From the NCBI RefSeq assembly GCF_002810445.1, contig NZ_NEXS01000011.1:1-64000 (forward strand): 64,000 bases of DNA, given 5' to 3'. This document shows, in pieces, positions 25,414 through 33,562 of this stretch. Position 1 is the first letter of the stretch, and every line of letters starts with the position of its first letter. The notes below the pieces were generated by a model. It ran no database searches. It was not told where the DNA came from and saw nothing but the letters and a program-made list of their open reading frames with translations. A program made the position numbers and the translations under genes. This DNA is from Advenella sp. S44. Its GTDB lineage: Bacteria; Pseudomonadota; Gammaproteobacteria; Burkholderiales; Burkholderiaceae_B.

Positions 25414-26135
25414 TGGATAATTTTGCCAAGAAAGTCCTGTGCTCGCTGGGATCGCGGCTCTTCAAAGAATGCGGTCTTATCGCAGTCCTCGACAATAACG
25501 CCGCCGTCCATGAAAATAACCCGGTCGGCCACTTTTTTGGCGAAACCCATTTCGTGCGTCACCACCATCATAGTCATGCCGTCACGCGCCAATCCGACCA
25601 TGACGTCCAGCACTTCGTTGATCATCTCCGGATCCAGTGCAGACGTAGGTTCATCGAACAGCATCGCGATGGGGTCCATTGCCAGCGCCCGCGCAATTGC
25701 GACGCGTTGTTGCTGTCCGCCCGAGAGCTGAGCAGGCAACTTCGACGCGTGGCCTGCCAGGCCAACGCGATCCAGATACTCAACCGCCTTCCCGGCCGCC
25801 GACGCACGGTCACGTTGCAACACTTTCATCTGCCCCAGAAGCATATTGTCAAGAACACTCAGGTGGGGAAATAACTCGAAGCCCTGGAACACCATGCCAA
25901 TGCGAGCGCGCAGTTGCGGAAGATTCGTATCCTTCGCAGCAACCGAAACGCCATCGATCACGATGCTGCCCCGATCAATAGTTTCCAAACCGTTTACCGT
26001 CTTGATCAAGGTCGACTTGCCCGAGCCGGAAGGCCCGCATACAACCACCACTTCGCCCTTGCTGACGGACGCGCTACATTGGTTTAGTACCTGGAAATTG
26101 CCGTACCACTTGGAAATATTATTTATTTCGATCAT
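25410..26135 (-). CDS. Polar amino acid ABC transporter ATP-binding protein (GlnQ/GltL type)
   Basis: A 241-residue ABC ATPase. Walker [10 protein letters not shown] lies at residues 34-42, signature LSGGQQQR at 137-144, and Walker [13 protein letters not shown] at about 158-169. The close match to GlnQ/GltL/HisP ([40 protein letters not shown]) marks it as a polar amino acid importer subunit. It is the last gene of the minus-strand operon ridA-dapA-like-permease-permease-ATPase, starting 3 bases after the upstream permease stop. The matching binding protein is encoded separately, beyond the MocR gene. Confidence 0.93.
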   Translation of the reverse strand: MIEINNISKWYGNFQVLNQCSASVSKGEVVVVCGPSGSGKSTLIKTVNGLETIDRGSIVIDGVSVAAKDTNLPQLRARIGMVFQGFELFPHLSVLDNMLLGQMKVLQRDRASAAGKAVEYLDRVGLAGHASKLPAQLSGGQQQRVAIARALAMDPIAMLFDEPTSALDPEMINEVLDVMVGLARDGMTMMVVTHEMGFAKKVADRVIFMDGGVIVEDCDKTAFFEEPRSQRAQDFLGKIIH

Positions 26136-26138
26136 TTT

Positions 26139-26825
26139 TTAGCCATTTTGAAATTGACGCATGCGTCTGACAAGGGATGAAAGCGTAAAGCAGATGCAGA
26201 AATAGACCACGGCCACGAACAGATACATTTCCAGCAATCGCCCATCGCGCTGCGCAATCGCGGCGGCAGCGCCGACAAAGTCGGTGATTGAAACCACGTA
26301 CACAAGCGAAACCTCTTGCAAAAGAATAATCGATTGCGTTAGCAGCAGGGGCAGCATGCTTTTTATTGCCTGTGGAAGAATCACGTATGTCATCGCCATG
26401 CGGTGGTTCATGCCCAACGCCTGTGCCGCCTGTACTTGTCCGCGTGAAACACCCAGGATGCCAGCCCGTATGATTTCGCAGTAATATGCAGCCTCGAACA
26501 TAACGAATGTGACCAGTGCCGAACTGAACGCGCCCACTTCGATAGGCGTGTCCGAACCCATTATCCAGCCTCCGATATACGGCACCAGAAAGAAGAACCA
26601 GAAAATTACCAACACCAGCGGGATAGAGCGAATAACGTTGACATAAACGCCGGCGACGGTGCGCAGGGTAGCTGAGTGCGACAGCCTCATGAGCGCCAGC
26701 AGCGTTCCCAATATCAACCCACCCACCATAGCCAGGAGCGTCAATTTGACAGTGAAGACCATGCCTACGCCAAATAGAAACGGCAAGGCCTGGACGATCA
26801 CGCTAAAGTCGAATGAGTCAAGCAT
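26139..26825 (-). CDS. Polar amino acid ABC transporter permease (GltK type)
   Basis: A 228-residue HisM/GlnP-type permease with about five membrane segments. The EAA loop is visible as EIIRAGILGVSRGQVQAAQALGMNHRMAMTYVILPQA. Its start overlaps the stop of the upstream permease gene by 8 bp, so both form a heterodimeric channel, as in GltJK. It sits in the inner membrane and works with the ATPase gene downstream. Confidence 0.92.
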   Translation of the reverse strand: MLDSFDFSVIVQALPFLFGVGMVFTVKLTLLAMVGGLILGTLLALMRLSHSATLRTVAGVYVNVIRSIPLVLVIFWFFFLVPYIGGWIMGSDTPIEVGAFSSALVTFVMFEAAYYCEIIRAGILGVSRGQVQAAQALGMNHRMAMTYVILPQAIKSMLPLLLTQSIILLQEVSLVYVVSITDFVGAAAAIAQRDGRLLEMYLFVAVVYFCICFTLSSLVRRMRQFQNG

Positions 26826-27582
26826 GACGATTCACCCGTCGGTTACGTGGCAGCAGGCTTCTGAACGAGCGCCCAGGTATCACAGCTGACTCGATCAGTC
26901 GCATAACCCCCACAGCAGACAAGTTCACCACCAGGTAGATCAGCGTTGCAGCGGTGAAAGCCTCAAAGACCTGAAACGAGAACTCCTGCATTGCTCGGGC
27001 GGTGGCGGTCAGTTCAATCAGACCGATGGTCAGCCCCACCGAGGTGTTCTTGATATTGTTCAGAAATTCGTTCGTCAACGGCAACAGCATCCGCCGTCCG
27101 GCCACAGGCAAAAGCACATAGCGGTAAATTTGCCATGTCCGCAGTCCAAGCGCTTTGGCTGCCGCACGCTGACCACGTGGCAAGGCGTCGATACCCGCCG
27201 ATACCTGGACCGCAACCCGGGCCGACGCAAAGAACCCAAGACACACAACAGCGGCGACAAAGGGACCGTTAGACAAGGTTTTGATCCAGTAACCCATCGC
27301 ACCTGGCAAGAGCTCGGGGATCACAAAATACCAGACAAACATCTGGACCAATAGCGGAATATTGCGAAACAGCTCAATGTAGGCAAACGCCAGTCGGCGA
27401 GCTGTCGCTGACTCTGTGGTTTTCAAAACGCCAACGACCACGCCCAACACCATTGCAATGGCCCAGGCCAGCAGTGCGGTGGTGAGCGTCCAGCTCAGTC
27501 CCGACAACAGGCTGTCCATGTAGGTGCCTGTTCCATCCGGCGCGGGCTCTGCAAAAATCATCCAGTTCCAGTGGTAGTTCAT
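26818..27582 (-). CDS. Polar amino acid ABC transporter permease (GltJ type)
   Basis: A 254-residue permease with the EAA loop VSAGIDALPRGQRAAAKALGLRTWQIYRYVLLPVAGR. The start MNYHWNWMIFAEPAPDG was preferred over a longer frame because GAGAGG lies 7 bases upstream and GltJ proteins begin with such a YxWNW phrase. It pairs with the next permease gene (8-bp overlap). The gap to the upstream DapA-like gene is only 10 bp, so uptake and catabolic genes are co-transcribed. Confidence 0.92.
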   Translation of the reverse strand: MNYHWNWMIFAEPAPDGTGTYMDSLLSGLSWTLTTALLAWAIAMVLGVVVGVLKTTESATARRLAFAYIELFRNIPLLVQMFVWYFVIPELLPGAMGYWIKTLSNGPFVAAVVCLGFFASARVAVQVSAGIDALPRGQRAAAKALGLRTWQIYRYVLLPVAGRRMLLPLTNEFLNNIKNTSVGLTIGLIELTATARAMQEFSFQVFEAFTAATLIYLVVNLSAVGVMRLIESAVIPGRSFRSLLPRNRRVNRHA

Positions 27583-27592
27583 TGTTGCCTCT

Positions 27593-28516
27593 CTAAATGG
27601 CCAGACGGTCTTGGTCGCTGTTGTGCCGGTTAGGCTGGGCTGCAGCCAGTCCGTTTTGCAACTGGGCACGCTGCATTGAACTCAGGGGAACCAGGGGCAG
27701 TTTCATCGTTGCCCAACTTTCGTCCTGGCGCTGCCAGGCCAGAGCGGCCTTCACCGCCGGCACCAGGGGAACACTGGTCAAGGCCTTGCGCGCATTGACC
27801 ATCGGGCTATAGATTTCATCGGACGTATCCACACCGGCCTGATAGGCCGCGCATGCCAGATGCGGGAATACATTCACCGAAGCAGATATGCAGCCGGCAA
27901 ATTTTTTCCTGGCACCGTCCCTGAGCGTCGCTTCATCACTCGGAAACACGGCAAGCTGGCTGAAATTTGTCGCTACCACCTCGGCATACGGCAAATCGCC
28001 AGAGCTATCCTTTATGCCCGCCAGTAATGCGCCAAGACTGCGTGTCAGACGTTCGATCACATCCAGCGAGTACTTCAGGCCGGTAAATTGCGGGATGTTG
28101 TAAAGATACAATCTGCTGCGCTGCAGGCTCGCGCGCTCCGCCAGGGCCTCAACATACTGCACTAGCGCGCTGTCGCCAACACCCTTGTAATAAAAAGGAG
28201 GCAACAGAAGCGCGCCGGCAAAGCCCATCGTGTCGGCCGCTTGGGTCAAGGCAACTGCGTCAGCCAATGCAGCGCCACCGGTGCCGACCATCATCCGCTG
28301 CGCCAGGCCGGCCGTTGCCACCGCTTCCATGACCTGCAAACGCGTGGTTCGGTCAAAAGACGTCGCCTCTCCGGTCGTTCCTAGCAAATTAACCCCCTGG
28401 CAACCGGCATCGAACAGATCGCCGATGAACGCCACAAGCTTTGCTGTATCAGGCTGGCCATCAGCACGCAATGGCGTCGGCACGGCGGGAATCACGCCAT
28501 GAAGAATCGGGTTCAT
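27593..28516 (-). CDS. DapA-family aldolase/lyase (dihydrodipicolinate synthase-like)
   Basis: A 307-residue TIM-barrel Schiff-base enzyme. Visible family residues are the GTTGE carboxylate-binding loop (46-50), the catalytic tyrosine Y139 in LYLYNIP, and Schiff-base lysine K169 in LAGIKDSSGD. The gene is not expected to make lysine: it sits in an operon with RidA and an amino acid importer. DapA paralogues in such settings cleave or condense 2-oxo acids (4-hydroxy-2-oxoglutarate aldolase, N-acetylneuraminate lyase and similar). Its start overlaps the ridA stop (ATGA). Confidence 0.87.
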   Translation of the reverse strand: MNPILHGVIPAVPTPLRADGQPDTAKLVAFIGDLFDAGCQGVNLLGTTGEATSFDRTTRLQVMEAVATAGLAQRMMVGTGGAALADAVALTQAADTMGFAGALLLPPFYYKGVGDSALVQYVEALAERASLQRSRLYLYNIPQFTGLKYSLDVIERLTRSLGALLAGIKDSSGDLPYAEVVATNFSQLAVFPSDEATLRDGARKKFAGCISASVNVFPHLACAAYQAGVDTSDEIYSPMVNARKALTSVPLVPAVKAALAWQRQDESWATMKLPLVPLSSMQRAQLQNGLAAAQPNRHNSDQDRLAI

Positions 28517-28926
28517 AGCACCACCTCCTGCTTACGGGCCGACAAGGGAACGTAAGCCACCACATCGATCTCGACCTGCACACCGTTGAGCTTGCAGCCT
28601 ACCGTGGTTCGTGCCGGCCGGAAGGTCGAAAAATGTCTGGCGTAGACCTTATCGAAGCAAGCGGCATCTGCAAGGTCACTCAGAAAAACACCAACCTTGA
28701 CCACATCCTCCAGCACACCGCCTGCAGCCTCGAGCGTCAGACGCACGTTTTCGAGGGTGACCGCCGTTTGTTCTTCAATAGTCTCTCCAACTACCGCACG
28801 CAAGCCGTCGCGCGGCGTCTGTCCCGACACAAAGATAAAGTCTCCGGCGCGAACCGCGTGCGAATAGTGGCCGCCGCAAGCCTTATCGCGCGGCGTATGG
28901 ATCATCTTCAGCATGTTATTTTCCAT
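28513..28926 (-). CDS. RidA family protein (enamine/imine deaminase)
   Basis: A 137-residue Rid/YjgF trimer-forming protein. Features are HYSHAVRAGDFIFVSGQTP near the N-terminus, ENVRLTLEAAGGVLEDVVKVGVFLSD in the middle, and the C-terminal RPARTTVGCKLNGVQVEIDVVAYVP; the arginine of RPARTTV is the residue that binds the carboxylate of 2-imino acids. RidA proteins hydrolyse reactive imines released by PLP enzymes. It heads the minus-strand operon facing MocR and fits with the D-cysteine-desulfhydrase-like PLP enzyme to the right. A start four codons later (MLKMIHTP), preceded by GGAA, is an alternative. Confidence 0.88.
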   Translation of the reverse strand: MENNMLKMIHTPRDKACGGHYSHAVRAGDFIFVSGQTPRDGLRAVVGETIEEQTAVTLENVRLTLEAAGGVLEDVVKVGVFLSDLADAACFDKVYARHFSTFRPARTTVGCKLNGVQVEIDVVAYVPLSARKQEVVL

Positions 28927-28943
28927 GTAAAATAGGTTAATTG

Positions 28944-28986
28944 TTTTGTATCACACATTATTCTATTTTGTATCGATACAAAATAG
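28944..28986. promoter_or_regulatory. Perfect 24-bp palindrome and half site, probable MocR operator
   Basis: A perfect 24-bp palindrome at 28963-28986 has the core TTGTATCGATACAA. A half site TTTTGTATC lies at 28944-28952, and a related CTATTTTACAT (minus strand) overlaps the ridA start, giving the repeated arrangement that MocR/GabR proteins bind. It is placed between the divergent ridA operon and the MocR gene. A sister site precedes the ABC binding-protein gene at about 30537. Confidence 0.7.
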
Positions 28987-29062
28987 ATTGTTCCGATAAT
29001 AGACGGGTACATTTATTCCTGTCAAGCCTTGCGCTAAGGCTACGAATCGAAAAAGGCAATAT

Positions 29063-30475
29063 ATGCAAAGCTCAAACGACTGGGCGCCAGATCTGTCTGC
29101 AACCAGCGGACCGATGTACAAAAGAATCGCCCAGGCCCTCATTCAGGACATCCGTAGCGGCAAGCTCAAGCCCGGCGACCAGCTACCGCCAAACCGCCAA
29201 CTGTCATCCCAGCTTGGCGTGACCGTTGGCACTGTGTCCCGCGCATTCGGCGAGGTCGTAAGAGCAAAGTTGCTCGAAACCGGCGCGCGCCGCGGCACGC
29301 GCGTGAAGGATCCGGCCACAGCAGATGTCGTTGAGGCAGCAGCTGGCGCAACCACTGCCAGAAATCGAATGGCAGATCTGCGTGGTCACCAGGCTGCATT
29401 GAAAAGCTGGGGAAACGACATCGGGCAGGCGCTGTCAGTGTTGCACCAATCGCCCACCTTTGGTGAGCTCCTGCGCTACGATGACCCGGCCGGACGCGCC
29501 ACCCACCGCCAGGCTGGCGCCCAGTGGCTCAGCCGCAACGCCGATACTCCCGTAGACCCTGCCCGGGTAGTCGTGACAGATGGCGCACAACACGCGCTTT
29601 TATGCGGTTTGCTGGCATGCAGCAAGGCCGGCGACTCTATCGCCACGGAGCAACTGACCTATACGGGCCTGAGAACCCTGGCGCCCCGGCTAGGACTCAA
29701 CTTAGTGCCTATCGACATCGACGAGCACGGCCTGGTACCAGATTCCCTGCGCGAAGCAATCGCGACACACCCGATCAAAGGCCTTGTCTGTGTGCCCAAT
29801 ATCCACAACCCGACAACAGCAACGATCCCGGCAGACCGACGAATGGAGATCGCCGACATTGCAAAGCGGGCCGGCATTTTCCTGCTGGAGGACGATGTGT
29901 ACGGGTGTCTTGCGCAGACCTCCGTGCCTACCCTGGCATCCCTGGCTCCGGAACTGACCATCAGAATTACCAGCTTTTCCAAATCCCTGGGCCCTGGGTT
30001 GCGTGTAGGCTACATGGAAACACCACGCCAGCTAACAGCAGCAGCAATCGAGGCGGTACGCGCCACAACCTGGATGGCCTCGCCAATCTCAGCTGAGGTG
30101 GCAGCCCAACTTGTCACTTCAGGAAGTGCCGAACGGGTACTGCAAGAGAACAGGCTTGAGCTGGGCGAACGAAACAAGGCGCTTGCTCAGGCGCTTGCCG
30201 GATTCGATTTGCAGACAAGTGCGTTTAGCTCCCATGCGTGGTTGCGACTTCCCGATCCATGGACTGCGAGCCAGTTTTGCCGACGGGTAGAAACGATGGG
30301 CTATCGAGTTGCCCACTCAGAAGCCTTTGCCACGAGTCTTCCCGCCGTAGACAACGCCGTGCGCATCAGCGTCAGCGCAGCACAGGACAGAGCCGAGCTG
30401 CGCAACTTTGGATTACTTATTGCAGACATGCTGAATGAAGAACCACACCCCCCCTTCATTGGGATTTTCCCCTAG
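29063..30475 (+). CDS. MocR/GabR-type regulator (GntR winged helix fused to class I aminotransferase)
   Basis: A 470-residue fusion. Residues about 15-80 are a GntR winged helix (YKRIAQALIQDIRSGKLKPG, QLSSQLGVTVGTVSRAFGEV). From about 110 to the end is a fold type I aminotransferase-like domain with the PLP lysine at K307 in ITSFSKSLGPGLRVGY. MocR proteins sense PLP adducts with amines or amino acids and switch transport and degradation genes. It stands between the RidA/DapA/ABC operon and the binding-protein gene, with matching palindromes on both sides, so it very likely controls both arms. Confidence 0.92.
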   Translation: MQSSNDWAPDLSATSGPMYKRIAQALIQDIRSGKLKPGDQLPPNRQLSSQLGVTVGTVSRAFGEVVRAKLLETGARRGTRVKDPATADVVEAAAGATTARNRMADLRGHQAALKSWGNDIGQALSVLHQSPTFGELLRYDDPAGRATHRQAGAQWLSRNADTPVDPARVVVTDGAQHALLCGLLACSKAGDSIATEQLTYTGLRTLAPRLGLNLVPIDIDEHGLVPDSLREAIATHPIKGLVCVPNIHNPTTATIPADRRMEIADIAKRAGIFLLEDDVYGCLAQTSVPTLASLAPELTIRITSFSKSLGPGLRVGYMETPRQLTAAAIEAVRATTWMASPISAEVAAQLVTSGSAERVLQENRLELGERNKALAQALAGFDLQTSAFSSHAWLRLPDPWTASQFCRRVETMGYRVAHSEAFATSLPAVDNAVRISVSAAQDRAELRNFGLLIADMLNEEPHPPFIGIFP

Positions 30476-30508
30476 TCCGCCAGCAATATATACCATTGAC
30501 TTTCTTTA

Positions 30509-30553
30509 TGTATCGATTGATAATTGAATTTCATCGTTTTGTAACGATACAAT
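30509..30553. promoter_or_regulatory. Second MocR-like palindromic site before binding-protein operon
   Basis: TTTTGTAACGATACAAT (30537-30553) matches the palindrome in front of ridA with one changed base in the core, and TGTATCGAT (30509-30517) is another half site. The pair lies 45-90 bases before the ABC substrate-binding gene, so both transporter arms would share one regulator. Confidence 0.6.
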
Positions 30554-30599
30554 AAGAAGTCCGTGAGCGATTCACGCTGCGGCACCGGAGAAGACACCC

Positions 30600-31499
30600 A
30601 TGAAAACTTCAATGTTTGTCGCAGCCCTTACGCTGATCGCCAGCACGTGCGCAACCGCCCAGCCAGTTGACACACTCAGCAAAATCAAGCAAAAGAACGA
30701 GATCGCGCTGGGCGTTCGGGAAACCGCACAACCCTTTTCCTATCTCGATGCATCACACCAGTTTGTCGGCTATTCGGTGGACCTCTGCCTTAAAGTCGTA
30801 GAAGGAATAAAGACCCACCTCAATCAGCCCGATCTCAAGATCAGGATGGTACCCATAGCCTCTTCCAACCGTATCCCGCTCATGGCCAATGGCACAATCG
30901 ACCTGGAGTGCGGCACCACCTCGAATACAGTCGAGCGCCAGAAACAGGTCGCCTTCTCATCAACCATCTTTGTGTCCAGCACACGATTTGTCTCCAAGAA
31001 AAGCGCCAACCTGGCTGATCTGAGTTCTCTGGCCGGCAAGGCGGTTGTCGCCACGGCGGGTTCGTCAAACATTCGGCAGATCACGGCCCTGAACGTCGCG
31101 CACAAATACGGCATGCGTATCGCGCCGGCACGCGATTTTGCCGAAGGCTTCCTGATGATGGAAACCGACAGGGCAGCCGCATTCTTCCTGGACGACATTA
31201 CACTTGCCGGTCTGGTGGCCAACGCAAAAACGCCGGATGCATACGTGATTTCCAAGACCCCCCTGTCGGTCGAGCCGTACGCCCTAATGATGAGAAAGGG
31301 GGATGCCTCCTTCAAGAGACTGGTGGACGATGTGCTCAAATCCACATTTGCAAGTAATACCATCGACGGCATTTATGCCAAATGGTTCGAGTCGGCGATT
31401 CCACCCAAATCCATCAACTTACGGGTCCCCATGAGTCCAGCACTGCGACGCGCCATTGCCACTCCTACCGACAGCACCGACGCTGCCTCATACCAATAA
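30600..31499 (+). CDS. Polar amino acid ABC transporter substrate-binding protein (GltI type)
   Basis: A 299-residue periplasmic protein with a signal peptide (MFVAALTLIASTCATAQ). The mature part has PBPb family features: KIKQKNEIALGVRETAQPFSY, FVGYSVDLCLKVVEG, MANGTIDLECGTTSNTVERQ and the hinge ADLSSLAGKAVVATAGSS. It resembles GltI and glutamate/aspartate-type receptors. It lies on the strand opposite to the two permeases and ATPase, but shares their regulator site, so it is the missing part of that importer. The PLP enzyme downstream suggests a D-amino acid or sulfur amino acid ligand. Confidence 0.9.
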   Translation: MKTSMFVAALTLIASTCATAQPVDTLSKIKQKNEIALGVRETAQPFSYLDASHQFVGYSVDLCLKVVEGIKTHLNQPDLKIRMVPIASSNRIPLMANGTIDLECGTTSNTVERQKQVAFSSTIFVSSTRFVSKKSANLADLSSLAGKAVVATAGSSNIRQITALNVAHKYGMRIAPARDFAEGFLMMETDRAAAFFLDDITLAGLVANAKTPDAYVISKTPLSVEPYALMMRKGDASFKRLVDDVLKSTFASNTIDGIYAKWFESAIPPKSINLRVPMSPALRRAIATPTDSTDAASYQ

Positions 31500-31512
31500 C
31501 GAGCGCTGCCAC

Positions 31513-32502
31513 ATGAAATGGAATGCATTTCCCAGAATCGGCTTCACTGAACATGCAACGCCCCTGCAGCCGCTCTCGCGACTGTCTGACCATCTGGGCG
31601 GGCCGAAGATATTTATCAAGCGCGACGACCTCACAGGTCTGGCCGGCGGCGGCAACAAGGCTCGCAAACTGGAGTATCTGGCAGCTGACGCGCTCGCCCA
31701 GGGTGCCGATACCCTGATTGCGACGGGCGCGACCCAGTCGAATCATGCCCGGCAAACCGCGGCGGCTGCCGCCCAGTTGGGCCTGGACTGCATATTGCTG
31801 CTGGAACGACGCTTGCAAGGGCAACCCGCCGAATATTACCGGGCAGGCAATGCGCTCCTGAACCGAGTGCTCGGCGCGACGCTCTGCGAGGAGTTGCCTG
31901 CAGGCGCGAACATTGCGACAGCTGTTGCCGAGCTGGAAACGCAATTGATCCAGCAAGGGCGCAAACCCTACGTCGTCGCCGCTGGAGGTTCAAGCCCATT
32001 GGGCGCGATGGGGTATGTTGGCTGCGCACATGAAATCACTACCCAGGCGTCCGATCTGGGAATTAAGGTCGACTACATTGTGCATGCGGCCGGAAGTGGC
32101 GGAACGCAAGCGGGCCTGGTTGCCGCACTGTGCCGTCACAAACATACCCGGGTGCGAGGCTATAGCGTGCGATTCGATTCGAATCGCATGTCGGCAATCG
32201 TTCATGCCATCGCCAACCAGACTACGAGCCTGATGGATGCACCCTCCGTACGCGCCGACCGGATAGAGGTCGATGACACTCATATCGGCGATGGATATGG
32301 TATCGCAACCCCCGAAGCCCTGGATGCCATCAAGCTCCTGGGACGACAAGAAGGCATCCTGTTGGATCCTGTGTACACAGGCAAGGCCATGGCAGGCTTG
32401 ATCGCTGATATTCATTCGGGTAGGTTTTCTGCGGACCAGAATATTGTTTTTCTCCACACCGGCGGCGCAGCCGTACTGTCTGCTTACACCTCTTTGCTCT
32501 AG
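31513..32502 (+). CDS. PLP-dependent D-cysteine desulfhydrase / L-cysteate sulfo-lyase / ACC deaminase family
   Basis: A 329-residue fold type II PLP enzyme. The Schiff-base lysine is K49 in GGGNKARKLEYL, and TGATQSNHARQTAAAAAQLG and AAGSGGTQAGL hold the phosphate and substrate groups. Length and sequence suit D-cysteine desulfhydrase (DcyD) or cysteate lyase (CuyA), which both deaminate and release the beta substituent. True ACC deaminases differ at the substrate loop, but I cannot separate the three by reading alone. The reaction releases 2-aminoacrylate, an imine that RidA (divergent operon) would clear. It follows the ABC binding-protein gene by 13 bases. Confidence 0.85.
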   Translation: MKWNAFPRIGFTEHATPLQPLSRLSDHLGGPKIFIKRDDLTGLAGGGNKARKLEYLAADALAQGADTLIATGATQSNHARQTAAAAAQLGLDCILLLERRLQGQPAEYYRAGNALLNRVLGATLCEELPAGANIATAVAELETQLIQQGRKPYVVAAGGSSPLGAMGYVGCAHEITTQASDLGIKVDYIVHAAGSGGTQAGLVAALCRHKHTRVRGYSVRFDSNRMSAIVHAIANQTTSLMDAPSVRADRIEVDDTHIGDGYGIATPEALDAIKLLGRQEGILLDPVYTGKAMAGLIADIHSGRFSADQNIVFLHTGGAAVLSAYTSLL

Positions 32503-32530
32503 CTTGTTTTCCATTCTAAAAGGAAGAATC

Positions 32531-33508
32531 ATGAACCAAATAATTTGCGCATTTATTGTCTCCTTGGGTGTAATATCAAGCTTGCAATGCAGCCACGCCA
32601 CCGAGACTGCCTGGCCGACAAAGCCGGTTACCATTGTGCTGCCGTCGACACCTGGCGCGGCATCTGATGTATTGACGCGAGCCGTCGCCGCCGAGTTGGC
32701 CAAAATCACCGGCCAATCTTTCATCATCGAGAATCGGCCGGGTGCCGCAGGCGCGATCGCGCTATCGCATTTGAAACGTTCAGCGCCTGATGGCTACACG
32801 CTGAGTTATGGAAATATCAATAACCTGGCTATTAATCCCGCGTTGTTCAAGAAACTTACATACGACGTGAACCGAGATTTTGTCCCGGCCGGCCCGATGT
32901 ATACAGTACCCAATCTAGTCGTGGTGCGAAAGGATTCCCCCTACAAAACGATCGCCGAACTGATTGCCGCCGCCAAAAAATCCCCGGGCCAGATGACATG
33001 GGCAGCCTCCAACATCGGAAGCAGCGGCCATATGGGGGGTGAGCTCTTCAAAGATCTCAGCGGCATTGATAGCCAATTTATTCCGTATACCGGCGATCCT
33101 CAATCACTGACAGACCTGGTGGGAGGCCGGCTTGACTATACGTTCACTAATGCCACGGTCGCATACCCGATGGTTGAAAGCGGCAAGCTGCGTGCACTGG
33201 CAATTACAACCAGCGAGCGCGCGGAGATGGATTCCTCAATACCGACCCTCGCGGAAAGCGGCCTCAAAGATTATGAGAATAGCGCCTGGGGTGGACTGAT
33301 CGCCCCAGCCGGTACGCCCAAGGACATTGTCATGAAAATAAGTGAAACGCTCAACACAGCGATGCGTTCACCCACGGTACAGGCAACGCTAAAGCACTCC
33401 TTTGCCACTCCCACCCCGGGAACTCAGCAAGAGTACAGCGAGTTGATCGCCCAGGAGCAGCATAAATGGGCGCAGCTTATCGAAAGCGCCAAAATCGAAA
33501 AACAATAA
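32531..33508 (+). CDS. Bug-family periplasmic receptor (TctC-like)
   Basis: A 325-residue Bug receptor with a signal peptide (IICAFIVSLGVISSLQCSHA). The mature start WPTKPVTIVLPSTPGAASD, KRSAPDGYTLSYGNINNLA and YTGDPQSLTDLVGGRLDYTFT follow the family pattern. The ATG used has an AAGGAAG site 5 bases upstream; a longer frame overlaps the desulfhydrase gene. It is sandwiched between the PLP enzyme and an N-acyl-D-amino-acid deacylase in one operon, so an acylated amino acid is a possible ligand, unusual for this family. No TctAB nearby. Confidence 0.88.
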   Translation: MNQIICAFIVSLGVISSLQCSHATETAWPTKPVTIVLPSTPGAASDVLTRAVAAELAKITGQSFIIENRPGAAGAIALSHLKRSAPDGYTLSYGNINNLAINPALFKKLTYDVNRDFVPAGPMYTVPNLVVVRKDSPYKTIAELIAAAKKSPGQMTWAASNIGSSGHMGGELFKDLSGIDSQFIPYTGDPQSLTDLVGGRLDYTFTNATVAYPMVESGKLRALAITTSERAEMDSSIPTLAESGLKDYENSAWGGLIAPAGTPKDIVMKISETLNTAMRSPTVQATLKHSFATPTPGTQQEYSELIAQEQHKWAQLIESAKIEKQ

Positions 33509-33562
33509 TACGGGCCGCGTACTTGATCGCGCTCACCCAACCCCAAGGTATCCCTATCACTT

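Noticed and set aside
27593-28516. Assignment of the DapA-like gene to lysine biosynthesis
   Set aside because: The operon context (RidA, amino acid importer, MocR) is catabolic.
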